Origin: Acidobacteria bacterium AB60
Lineage (GTDB): Bacteria; Acidobacteriota; Terriglobia; Terriglobales; Acidobacteriaceae
DNA length: 64,000 nucleotides
Assembly: GCA_008682415.1 (NCBI GenBank)
Contig: VANK01000009.1
Span: 124,001-188,000, forward strand
Reading direction: 5' to 3'
Shown here: piece by piece, positions 1-7,363 of the stretch
Layout: each line of letters begins with the position of its first letter
How positions within the stretch are numbered: the stretch's first letter is position 1
Notes under the pieces: generated by a model
What the model saw: only the letters and a program-made list of their open reading frames with translations
What the model was told of the DNA's origin: nothing
Database searches by the model: none
Program-made: the position numbers and the translations under genes

Positions 1-56
1 ACGATCATCAGCTCCACCAGCGTAAATCCCGCGTTCTTTCTGCGAATTCTGTGCAT
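1..56 (-). CDS. Type II secretion/type IV pilus pseudopilin, 5' fragment
   Basis: Only the first 19 codons are inside the window; the gene continues beyond base 1. The visible N-terminus is a short basic leader (MHRIRRKNAG) followed by FTLVELMIV. This is the class III prepilin signal: cleavage after Gly by a prepilin peptidase, N-methylation of Phe +1, and Glu at +5. The gene starts 10 bp after the stop of the pseudopilin at 66-533 on the same strand, so it is very likely the next gene of the same operon. Whether it is a GspG-, GspH- or GspI-type pseudopilin cannot be told from this fragment. Confidence 0.85.
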   Translation of the reverse strand, partial: MHRIRRKNAGFTLVELMI

Positions 57-65
57 GCCCTGACC

Positions 66-533
66 CTACCAATCTTTATATTTTGTGCCGTCCAGGCCCG
101 TTCCCTGGGACTTCGAATACACGTCAAACACGCTCTGGCCGCCAAACGAATCCGAGGTGGGATCGTCCTGCATGGACCGCAATCCCCAATCCGGGTTTCC
201 TGTCATGGGATCCACCGGTATGTGGCGGAGAAAGCGCACCTTCTTGCCCTGGATGTCCACGCCATCCACAAGCGTCTGCAGATCCGGAGGATAGTTCTGG
301 CTGTCCACCTTGGTCTGGAACGCGCCGCGGTCGGCGGCATCCTTGTACTTGTCGATCGCGTCCCGCATCATCCACAGGTCATAGCGAAGCTCGCGCTCCT
401 TCTGCCGCTTCACCTGGAACCGCGCGATCGGCACTGCCGCCGACGCCAGCACCGCCAGGATCGCTACGGTTACGATCAGCTCCACGAGCGTGAGCCCGCG
501 TTCGCCCTTCCGGATTGTCACCCGCCGTTTCAT
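66..533 (-). CDS. GspG-like pseudopilin of a type II secretion/type IV pilus system
   Basis: 155 residues. The basic leader MKRRVTIRKGERG is followed by LTLVELIVTVAILAVLA, a prepilin-peptidase site with Gly -1, Leu +1 and Glu +5, then the hydrophobic helix that anchors pseudopilins in the inner membrane and packs the pseudopilus. The soluble part contains a YPPDLQTLVDG segment and a proline/glycine-rich GspG-like region (IPVDPMTGNPDWGLRSM). An in-frame start 22 codons upstream (599) exists, but the leader fits the start at 533. The gene lies 81 bp downstream of the secretin gene and 10 bp before the next pseudopilin. GspG proteins usually have Phe at +1; Leu here is a minor deviation. Confidence 0.88.
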   Translation of the reverse strand: MKRRVTIRKGERGLTLVELIVTVAILAVLASAAVPIARFQVKRQKERELRYDLWMMRDAIDKYKDAADRGAFQTKVDSQNYPPDLQTLVDGVDIQGKKVRFLRHIPVDPMTGNPDWGLRSMQDDPTSDSFGGQSVFDVYSKSQGTGLDGTKYKDW

Positions 534-614
534 GTCTGCTTCCACTGGTTGTACTGCATCCTCGACCCGGCCATTTTGCTCCAGGTCTAAGTGGAGCAAG
601 CATTCTCCCGGTCT

Positions 615-3110
615 CTATTGAATATTGACGCTGATCTGGCTTCCCTGGACAGGCAGCGCCTGGCCGGAGCTGGTCGTCGCCCCCGCCCGGGTGATGGAAA
701 GGTTCGTGTCGCCGGAAGCCTTCGCCTGAAACGACAGGACGCACACCACCCCAGCCCCGCTCACCCCAGCCGAACCCCGGGGCCTGGAGATGTTCAGGTT
801 GATGTTGCCCGGTCCATCGTCCCGATGGGTCTCGGCCACCGACTGCCCATCCCGGCTCAGAAAGTCTCCCGGACCTACGTTCACCAGGGATAGCTTCGCC
901 GCATCGTATTGAATCTGCAGGGGTACAGCCGAAACGTCCGCCCCGCCCGCGATCACCACCGGAACCTGGAACGTGGCCCCGTTCTTTACCGGACCCGGCG
1001 GGTTGAGCATCAGCCGCACCGCGTTCCCCGCAGCCGCCGGCGCGGCATTCGGGCTGGTAGCCGGAGGCGCCGTAGTCGGGGGGGCCGGCGGGGTGGTCGG
1101 CGGAGTGCCCGCAGGAACCGTCGCCGGAGGATTCGCGCCCAGGTTTGGCTGCGGCACCGTCTCCGCAGGGCTGTTCGCCGAGGCGTTCAGCTGCGCCATG
1201 GCCTGCGGAGCTGCCGTCGCTGCGCTCTGCCCCGGCACCGTCGCCAGGTTCGCCGCGGTGGGCGCCACCGCATGGGTGGTTACCGGCTGCACCTGCGCCG
1301 GGCTGTTCAGGCCCGGACCATTCACTGCGATCCGCCGCAACTCCACCGCCTGGCCCACCCCCGTATCCACCGGCCGCAGGTTCTCCGGCGTCAGGTCGGT
1401 GCCGCGCACAATGTGCGGCACCATCAGGAACACCACCTCGTCATTGGTGATGGTGTGATCCTTCGAGCCGAACAGGTACTTCAGGATCGGAATCGAGCTC
1501 AGCCCCGGAATCCCGCTCCAGCTCACCTGGTCCTGCTGGTTCAGGATGCCGCTCAGAATGTTCGCCTCGCCCTCGCGCAGGCGCACCACCTCTTCCGTGC
1601 TCTTCTGCGCGATAATCGGCTCCGTCACGCCGCTGATGGTCGACGACCCTGCCTGGGCCGTGACCTCGATCTTCATCTTCAGCGTCACATCACGATCGAA
1701 GTGCACCGTCGGCGTCACCTCGATGTTCACGCCTACATCCAGGTATTGGAACTGCGTATTCACCAGCGAACTCACCAGCGCCGTGGCCGCGCCCGTCTGG
1801 TACGACCCCGTGGCGATCGGGATGCGCTCGCCGATCTTCATCGTGGCCTTCTGCGCATCCGTGGCCCGCAACCGCGGATTCTGCAGAATGCGCGTATTCG
1901 AATCGCTCAGCAGCAGGTTGGCCGTGGCCGCGCCCACAGATACCGCAAAATCAGTCGAGTTCAGATGCGCCAGGTTGTAGATCGAAAGATTCGTCGAGTT
2001 ATTGTTGTTGTTGCCGCTCCCGTTCCCGTTGTTCGACCCCGAGCCGTTGGAACTGCTGCTGTTCGGTGACTGCAACTGGACGCTCGCGCTGCTGGGCCAC
2101 GCCAGCCCCAGGTTGCGCTCCCAGTTCTTGCTCACCTCCATCACCGCGATATCGACCACCACCTCCGGCCGCGCCTTATCCAGGTCGTTGATCAGCTTCT
2201 GCGCCAGCAGCAGCTCATCCGGCGTGCCGCGCACCACCAGCGCATTCTGGCTGGCCACGCCGTACACCTTGATGTTCGTCAGCACGTTGCGGATCGCCGT
2301 GGTCACATCGTTCAAATCGTTCTGCTGCCACGCATTCGACAGGTAGAACGTTTGTATGGCCTGCTCGTCGAGATCGGTGCGCTTGGAGCGCGAGTTCTGG
2401 GCCACGAAGATCGTGTTCGGCGTAATCGGCCGCCAGAACGTGTTCGACAACACGCTCACAATCCGCAACGCATCCATCAGCGTCGAATTCGTCAAATCCA
2501 CCTGGATGCGCTTCGACGTGTAGTCCGGATCGAACAGCACGTTGATCCCCGCGGCCCGTCCGATCGCCTGGTAGACGTTCTTCGAGTCCTCCGTCATGTG
2601 CAGCGTCAGCGGCTCATTGCCCACCGGCTTCAGCTCCACCGGCGAGCCCATCGACTTCAACTGCTGCTGCTCCTCCGCCTCCTCCGGCGAAAGCTCCGGC
2701 TGATTGGGATTAACCTGTCCCATCTTCGCCCGCAGCGCGGCAATCTGCTGCGTCACCGCCTCGTTGCCGGGGTCGATCTCCGCCGCGCGCAGGTACTCCG
2801 TCAGAGCTCCCTGCTCGTCTCCCGACTGCTGCAGCTGCCGCCCCTTCCCCAAATGCTGCGCCGCCGCCGTGGGGCGCACGCGGTACATCGCCGTGCGGTA
2901 CCGGATATCCTTCGGATCCTTGGCGTAAGCCTTCTGGTAGTCCTGGTAGGCCGCATCGAAATCTTCGCGCTGTTCCGCCGCCCGGCCCTGCTTGAACAGG
3001 CTGTTCGCCGACTGCGCATGAACCGCTGCGCCGCTCCACACCCACGTCGTGACCATCAAGGCTACCCAGAATGCAGCTCTGGAGAAAGCCGGAAAACCAC
3101 TCTTGTTCAT
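615..3110 (-). CDS. gspD: Secretin (GspD/PilQ type) with N-terminal TPRs and C-terminal cohesin-like domain
   Basis: 831 residues. The signal peptide (1-32) ends in VHA-Q. Residues about 33-135 form TPR-like helices (AEQREDFDAAYQDYQKAY, then SGDEQGALTEYLRAAEIDP). STN/N1-type secretin modules follow, and the secretin domain contains RLREGEANILSGIL and SIPILKYLFGS and ends near DEVVFLMVPHIV. After a Pro/Ala/Thr-rich linker the last about 125 residues resemble a cohesin fold (QVPVVIAGG, PLQIQYDAAKLSL). The protein should form the outer-membrane channel for secreted proteins or a pilus. A low-complexity Ser/Asn/Gly tract interrupts the middle. The start at 3110 has an AGGGAG Shine-Dalgarno and gives a proper signal peptide; the open frame reaches 3218. 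It is first in the operon with the two pseudopilins. GspD versus PilQ cannot be decided here. Confidence 0.9.
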   Translation of the reverse strand: MNKSGFPAFSRAAFWVALMVTTWVWSGAAVHAQSANSLFKQGRAAEQREDFDAAYQDYQKAYAKDPKDIRYRTAMYRVRPTAAAQHLGKGRQLQQSGDEQGALTEYLRAAEIDPGNEAVTQQIAALRAKMGQVNPNQPELSPEEAEEQQQLKSMGSPVELKPVGNEPLTLHMTEDSKNVYQAIGRAAGINVLFDPDYTSKRIQVDLTNSTLMDALRIVSVLSNTFWRPITPNTIFVAQNSRSKRTDLDEQAIQTFYLSNAWQQNDLNDVTTAIRNVLTNIKVYGVASQNALVVRGTPDELLLAQKLINDLDKARPEVVVDIAVMEVSKNWERNLGLAWPSSASVQLQSPNSSSSNGSGSNNGNGSGNNNNNSTNLSIYNLAHLNSTDFAVSVGAATANLLLSDSNTRILQNPRLRATDAQKATMKIGERIPIATGSYQTGAATALVSSLVNTQFQYLDVGVNIEVTPTVHFDRDVTLKMKIEVTAQAGSSTISGVTEPIIAQKSTEEVVRLREGEANILSGILNQQDQVSWSGIPGLSSIPILKYLFGSKDHTITNDEVVFLMVPHIVRGTDLTPENLRPVDTGVGQAVELRRIAVNGPGLNSPAQVQPVTTHAVAPTAANLATVPGQSAATAAPQAMAQLNASANSPAETVPQPNLGANPPATVPAGTPPTTPPAPPTTAPPATSPNAAPAAAGNAVRLMLNPPGPVKNGATFQVPVVIAGGADVSAVPLQIQYDAAKLSLVNVGPGDFLSRDGQSVAETHRDDGPGNINLNISRPRGSAGVSGAGVVCVLSFQAKASGDTNLSITRAGATTSSGQALPVQGSQISVNIQ

Positions 3111-3325
3111 CGGACTCCCTGGCATCGGACCCGCCGGCGGGGGACCGGTGCGGTCATCGGTTGGATGCGGGCAGCATTGCCCGGCCTGCATGCGATTGTC
3201 CCGGGAAAAGGTACCCATTCAACGAGTTCCAATTCTAGCAAAGCGCCTGCGCCGCCCGGCCATGCCCCGGGGCAGATTACCGCGTCTCTGCCGATGCTAC
3301 GATGAAGATTCGAGGAACCGTTCGA

Positions 3326-3874
3326 ATGCCCCGCCAGGCCAGCCACGTCATCGCCCCTTCGGAACGCCCGAACGCGCCGAAATCGCAGCGCCCGCGCGAT
3401 CCCGTGGCCAGCGGCGAACGCGATGCCGCCCAGAACCGCGCGGCCGGCCACAACTACTTCCTCGTCGAAAAATACGAAGCCGGCATCGCCCTGCGCGGCA
3501 CTGAAGTCAAATCCATCCGCGAAGGCAAGGCCAACCTCAAAGACGCGTACGGTCTCATCAAAGACGGCGAGGCCTTCCTGCTCAACCTTCACATCGGTCC
3601 TTACTCGCACGGAAACATTGCCAATCACGACGAAACCCGCACCCGCAAGCTCCTCATGCATCGCGAGGAGGTGCGCAAGCTATTCTCGAAGACGCAGGTC
3701 AAAGGACATACGCTCATCCCCACCCGCCTCTACTTCCGCAAAGGCCGCGTGAAGTGCGAGCTCGCTTTAGCCAAGGGAAAGCAGGATTGGGACAAGCGCG
3801 AGACCGAAAAACGCCGCGAAGCCGACCGCGAAGCCCGCGCCGCCATCAACGCCAGCAAGCATCGCAACCGCTAG
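3326..3874 (+). CDS. smpB: SsrA-binding protein SmpB
   Basis: 182 residues. SmpB binds tmRNA and delivers it to stalled ribosomes for trans-translation in the cytoplasm. Recognisable family segments are NYFLVEKYEAGIALRGTEVK, SIREGKANLKDAY, GPYSHGNIANHDETRTRKLL and the basic tail ending WDKRETEKRREADREAR, which inserts into the ribosomal mRNA channel. The N-terminus is about 35 residues longer than in typical SmpB and is Pro/Arg-rich. The ATG at 3326 is chosen because GAGGA (3312-3316) lies 9 bp upstream; an in-frame ATG at 3302 would add eight residues. It is transcribed divergently from the secretin operon. The tmRNA gene ssrA was not found in the window. Confidence 0.95.
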   Translation: MPRQASHVIAPSERPNAPKSQRPRDPVASGERDAAQNRAAGHNYFLVEKYEAGIALRGTEVKSIREGKANLKDAYGLIKDGEAFLLNLHIGPYSHGNIANHDETRTRKLLMHREEVRKLFSKTQVKGHTLIPTRLYFRKGRVKCELALAKGKQDWDKRETEKRREADREARAAINASKHRNR

Positions 3875-3926
3875 CCCCCTCGTTCACCTTTTCTCGGATC
3901 CTGCCACCATCAGAACGGAGCACGTG

Positions 3927-4274
3927 ATGGATCAGCCCGAAAGAAGCCGTGTCCTCAGCCTCGCGGCCGCCAAACGAAACCTCCCCGGCCCTAACGGCGA
4001 GCACGCCGTGACCGTCCTGCGGCGCGGCTCCCTCGATGTCGCCCTCTCCATGCCGCGGCATCCCATCCAGCAAGCGCCCCACGCCCAGGACGAGATCTAC
4101 TGCGTGCTCCGCGGCCGCGGCATCTTCTTCCATAACGGTAACCGCGAGCCGGTCGAAGCCGGCGACCTGGTCTTTGTCGCGGCAGGTAGCGAGCACCAGT
4201 TCGAGAGTTGCTCCGACGGTTTCACCGTCTGGCGCGTCTTCTACGGGCCGCCCGGCGGCGAACTCCCGGAGTGA
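3927..4274 (+). CDS. Small cupin-domain protein
   Basis: 115 residues, a single cupin barrel. The first cupin motif is seen as HPIQQAPHAQDEIYCVLRGR, although the usual HxH metal pair is incomplete (QQAPHAQDE). The second is seen as VEAGDLVFVAAGSEHQFE. Such proteins bind small molecules or act as simple metal enzymes; the substrate cannot be predicted. The start ATG at 3927 follows CGGAG (3916-3920) at 6 bp; a GTG immediately before it is the alternative. The gene lies 52 bp after smpB on the same strand and may be co-transcribed with it, though no functional link is evident. Confidence 0.8.
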   Translation: MDQPERSRVLSLAAAKRNLPGPNGEHAVTVLRRGSLDVALSMPRHPIQQAPHAQDEIYCVLRGRGIFFHNGNREPVEAGDLVFVAAGSEHQFESCSDGFTVWRVFYGPPGGELPE

Positions 4275-4490
4275 AAGCGGGTCTGAGCGCAGATCCTTCA
4301 GGCTGCCCTTCGCGCAGCACCCGTGAGGTGGACCGGACTCCTCTTCTCACCCTCCGTTCAATGCTTCGACCGCCCCGCAGCACTTCCTTGCTGGCCCATT
4401 GCTTTGGGTATGGCAAAGAACTCCGTTCCGTGCGATTCACCGCCAACTCTCCGTCCATCCGACGCCATATGCGGGTGAAATAATACCCCC

Positions 4491-6002
4491 ATGCGGACCG
4501 ACATCACCTTCGCCTCCCCTGCCGGCCTCTCCACCGAACTCCTCGCCGTCCTCGCCCTCGACACCCAGACTGCCAAAGGCCCAGACGCCAGGCCCGCGCC
4601 CGAGCTGCTCACCGCCGACGCCGCGGTCAAGTCGGCCGCCGCCGCCGTCCTCGCCAGCGGCGAATTCAAAGCCGGTGCCAATGAGACCGTCCTCCTCCAC
4701 GCGCCCGCCGGCCTGCAGGCGAAACGCCTTCTCCTCGTCGGCCTGGGCAAATCCAGCAAGGCCACCGTGCACGCCGTCCGCACCGCCGCCGGCACCGCCG
4801 TCCGCTATACCAAGCCGCGCGGCCTCCGCGAGCTCGTCTTCGCACTGCCCGAGTCGGACGCTCTCCCGCTCCCGGCCTCGGCGCGCGCCGCCGTCGAAGG
4901 CGCCTTCGTGGGCGACTTCGATCCCGACACCTACCGCAGCGATCGCAAAGACGTGAGCGTGCAGTCGTTTACCGTCGCCGCTCCCCCCAGTGCGGACAAG
5001 AGCGCCCTTGAGGCCGCATTCCGCGAAGGCGTCATCATCGGCGAGAGCCAGAACTTCACCCGCTCCCTCGTCAACGAGCCTGGCAACGTGCTCACCCCCA
5101 CCGAGTTCGGCAAGCGCGCCGCCGCCATGGCCGCCGAAGTCGGCCTGCAGTGTGAGGTGCACTCCACCGCCAAAATCAAGGAGCTCAAGATGGGCGCCTT
5201 CTGGAGCGTCTCGCAGGGCTCCGAAGAACCGCCCGCCCTCATCGTCATGCGCTACGAGCCCGAAGGCGTGAAGGACGGACCCGTCCTCGGCCTCGTCGGC
5301 AAAGGCATCACCTTCGACACCGGCGGCATCTCCATCAAGCCCGCCGACAATATGGAGAAGATGAAGTACGACATGGCCGGCGGCGGCGCCATGGCCGGCG
5401 CCATGCGCGCCATTGCCCTACTGAAGCCCAGGGTGCGCGTCCTCTGCATCATCTGCGCCAGCGAGAACATGCCCGACGGCAAGGCCCAGAAGCCCGGCGA
5501 CGTGCAGACCGCCATGTCCGGCAAGACCATCGAGATCATCAACACCGACGCCGAGGGTCGCCTCGTTCTCGCCGACGGCCTCTCGTATGCCCGCCAGCTT
5601 GGCGCCACGCACCTCATCAACGCGGCTACGCTCACCGGCGCCATCGGCGTCGCCCTTGGCACCGTCAACGCCGGCGCCTTTTCCAACAACGACGACACCT
5701 ACGCCAAATTCAACGCCGCGCTCGAAACCTCCGGCGAAAAGTTCTGGCGCATGCCCCTGGGCGATGAGTACGCCGAGATGATCAAGTCCGATATCGGCGA
5801 CATCAAGAACACCGGCGGCCGCTACGGCGGAGCCATCACCGCCGCCGAGTTCCTCAAGGTTTTCGCCGAAGACACCCCCTGGATCCACCTCGACATCGCC
5901 GGCATGGCCTGGATCGACGAGAACCGTCCCTACATCGCCAAAGGCCCCAGCGGCGTCGCCGTCCGCTCCATCCTCGAGTGGGTCCGCGGCTACGCCTCCT
6001 AA
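4491..6002 (+). CDS. pepA: Leucyl aminopeptidase (M17 family cytosol aminopeptidase)
   Basis: 503 residues, the normal length for the family. It is a two-metal exopeptidase that removes N-terminal residues from peptides in the cytoplasm. The less conserved N-terminal macro-like domain spans about 1-165. The catalytic domain carries GKGITFDTGGISIKP (about 270-284, first metal ligands Lys and Asp) and the family signature NTDAEGRL at 351-358 with Asp353 and Glu355 as ligands and Arg357 in catalysis. The C-terminal GGAITAAEFLKVF and HLDIAGMAW are also typical. Third positions are strongly C-rich, following the local strand bias. A palindrome array begins about 30 bp after the stop. Confidence 0.97.
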   Translation: MRTDITFASPAGLSTELLAVLALDTQTAKGPDARPAPELLTADAAVKSAAAAVLASGEFKAGANETVLLHAPAGLQAKRLLLVGLGKSSKATVHAVRTAAGTAVRYTKPRGLRELVFALPESDALPLPASARAAVEGAFVGDFDPDTYRSDRKDVSVQSFTVAAPPSADKSALEAAFREGVIIGESQNFTRSLVNEPGNVLTPTEFGKRAAAMAAEVGLQCEVHSTAKIKELKMGAFWSVSQGSEEPPALIVMRYEPEGVKDGPVLGLVGKGITFDTGGISIKPADNMEKMKYDMAGGGAMAGAMRAIALLKPRVRVLCIICASENMPDGKAQKPGDVQTAMSGKTIEIINTDAEGRLVLADGLSYARQLGATHLINAATLTGAIGVALGTVNAGAFSNNDDTYAKFNAALETSGEKFWRMPLGDEYAEMIKSDIGDIKNTGGRYGGAITAAEFLKVFAEDTPWIHLDIAGMAWIDENRPYIAKGPSGVAVRSILEWVRGYAS

Positions 6003-6029
6003 CCCGGTTGGAGACAGGAGATACCACGA

Positions 6030-6630
6030 ATTCCACCCAGCCATCTCCAAGTTCAAGCACGACCACGGGTGCCCCATGTCTCCCGTTTTTGGAGACATGG
6101 GACAGCACGAACCTCCCCCCACCCATCTCCAAGTTCAAGCACGACCGCGGGTGCCCCATGTCTCCCGCAGTTGGAGACATGGGATACCACGAACCTCCCC
6201 CCACCCATATCCACTTCAAGCACGACCGCGGGTGCCCCATGTCTCCCGATTTTGGAGACATGGGACAGCACGAACCCCACCCAGCCGTCTCCACGTTCAA
6301 GCACGACCGCGGGTGCCCCATGTCTCCCGTTGTTGGAGACATGGGATAGCACGAACCCCACCCAGCCATATCCACGTTCAAGCACGACCGCGGGTGCCCC
6401 GTCCTAGGCGGTTTTATGCGCCTAGGGCGGGATACTACGAACCCACCCCAGCCATATCCACGTTCAATCACGACCGCGGGTGCCCCGTCCTAGGCGGTTT
6501 TATGCGCCTAGGGCGGGATACCACGAACCCAACCCAACCGTCTCCGTTCCCGCACGACCGCGGGTGCCCCATGTCTCCCGATTTTGGAGACATGGGACAG
6601 CACGAACCCCACCCAGCCCTCGACCGTAGT
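6030..6630. repeat. Palindrome array R1: seven units, period 81-86 bp
   Basis: Seven copies of a unit of 81-86 bp fill the space after pepA. Each carries the conserved string GACCGCGGGTGCCCC (starts of GGGTGCCCC at 6067, 6149, 6230, 6311, 6392, 6478 and 6562), then a palindromic core, then GGGATA or GGGACA-GCACGAAC and a CCCAGCC..TCCA..TTCAAGCAC spacer. Units 1-4 and 7 have core A (CATGTCTCC, seven-base loop, GGAGACATG). Units 5-6 have core B (CCTAGGCG, loop, CGCCTAGG). Open reading frames run through the array on both strands but are a by-product of its composition. No associated transposase is seen. Confidence 0.95.
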
Positions 6631-7363
6631 CTTACTACACTTGAAGTATCGAATTACCACGAAATTTTAGCGAATATGTGACCCTAATCACCGAACTTCC
6701 TCCCCGGAGACCTGATCCTCGTGCTTCACCGGCCAAGATTCGTTACACTCCGCGGACTACCTTCGCAAGCTGGAGCGCACCTTGGAAAAGCGCGTTACCC
6801 GCAGACCTTATCCGTTTCTCCACCACTTCACTCCAAATTCTTGTCAAGCCTGTGCAAACCTGTGGAAAAATTAGCGAATCAGCTAACCCACACACATCGT
6901 GATACTTGGCCGCCAAAAATAAATCACCGAATCGCCCCCGAACCTTGGGGATTAATTCTGCGAACCTGCCATACTGATATCAGAGCATGTGAGAAGGCCC
7001 GCCCACCCGGCGGGCCTTTTGCTTTGCATCCTCCCGAAAGGAGATTGGCCATGACCGCCGCAACCCGCCCCATTCGCCTTGTAGTGGCCGTGTGCCTTGC
7101 CTTTCCAAGCCCCGCGAACCAGAGCACGCACCCCTCTTTCGGTGAGTTAAATCACATTCACTCCAGACTGTCGCGCAAACCTCAGAATCCGAGGAGCTTC
7201 CCCGTTTTTATTTCGTGCGCGGAGAAAAAGTCTCCCTCCCCAAAAACGGCCTTTTCCACAGCCTGCCGGCGCCATTCCGCGGTCGGGGGCAGATCGGGGG
7301 AGCGCGCAAGCCGCCCTGTTAGAATCAGCCTTTGCCGTCACCCCGTCGCGAGGCCTTCCGAAC
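6631..7363. other. Gene-free region upstream of argS with DnaA-box-like sites
   Basis: About 730 bp with no convincing gene. Two 9-mers match the DnaA-box consensus TTWTNCACA: TGTGGAAAA at 6861-6869 (minus) and TTTTCCACA at 7252-7260 (plus). A one-mismatch site is at 6851-6859. AT-rich patches (6655-6680, 6865-6880, 6915-6925) carry a recurring short motif of the form N-A/C/G-CGAA-T/C (TTAGCGAAT twice, TCACCGAA twice, CTGCGAACC). A possible Shine-Dalgarno plus ATG at 7036-7053 opens a frame that runs into argS out of frame and is probably not a gene. The GC skew of the plus strand reverses about 0.5 kb downstream. Confidence 0.45.
6994..7020. terminator. Rho-independent terminator-like hairpin
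   Basis: A perfect 10-bp stem (AAGGCCCGCC with GGCGGGCCTT) with a CACCC loop is followed by a short T run. The A/T ends of the stem make it plausible on both strands. It lies between the pepA-side array and argS and would insulate argS from upstream transcription, or end a short RNA starting near 6970. Confidence 0.7.

Noticed and set aside
6030..6630. CRISPR array
   Set aside because: The period of about 81 bp has no unique spacers; the spacer is itself conserved between units and no cas gene is present.
5854..6681. Long open frames on both strands through array R1 (also through R2, R3 and R4), giving repeated MSPxxGDMG-like peptides
   Set aside because: They are open in several frames on both strands at once, the unit length is not a constant multiple of three (82, 81, 81, 81, 86, 84), and conservation follows the palindrome, not codons.
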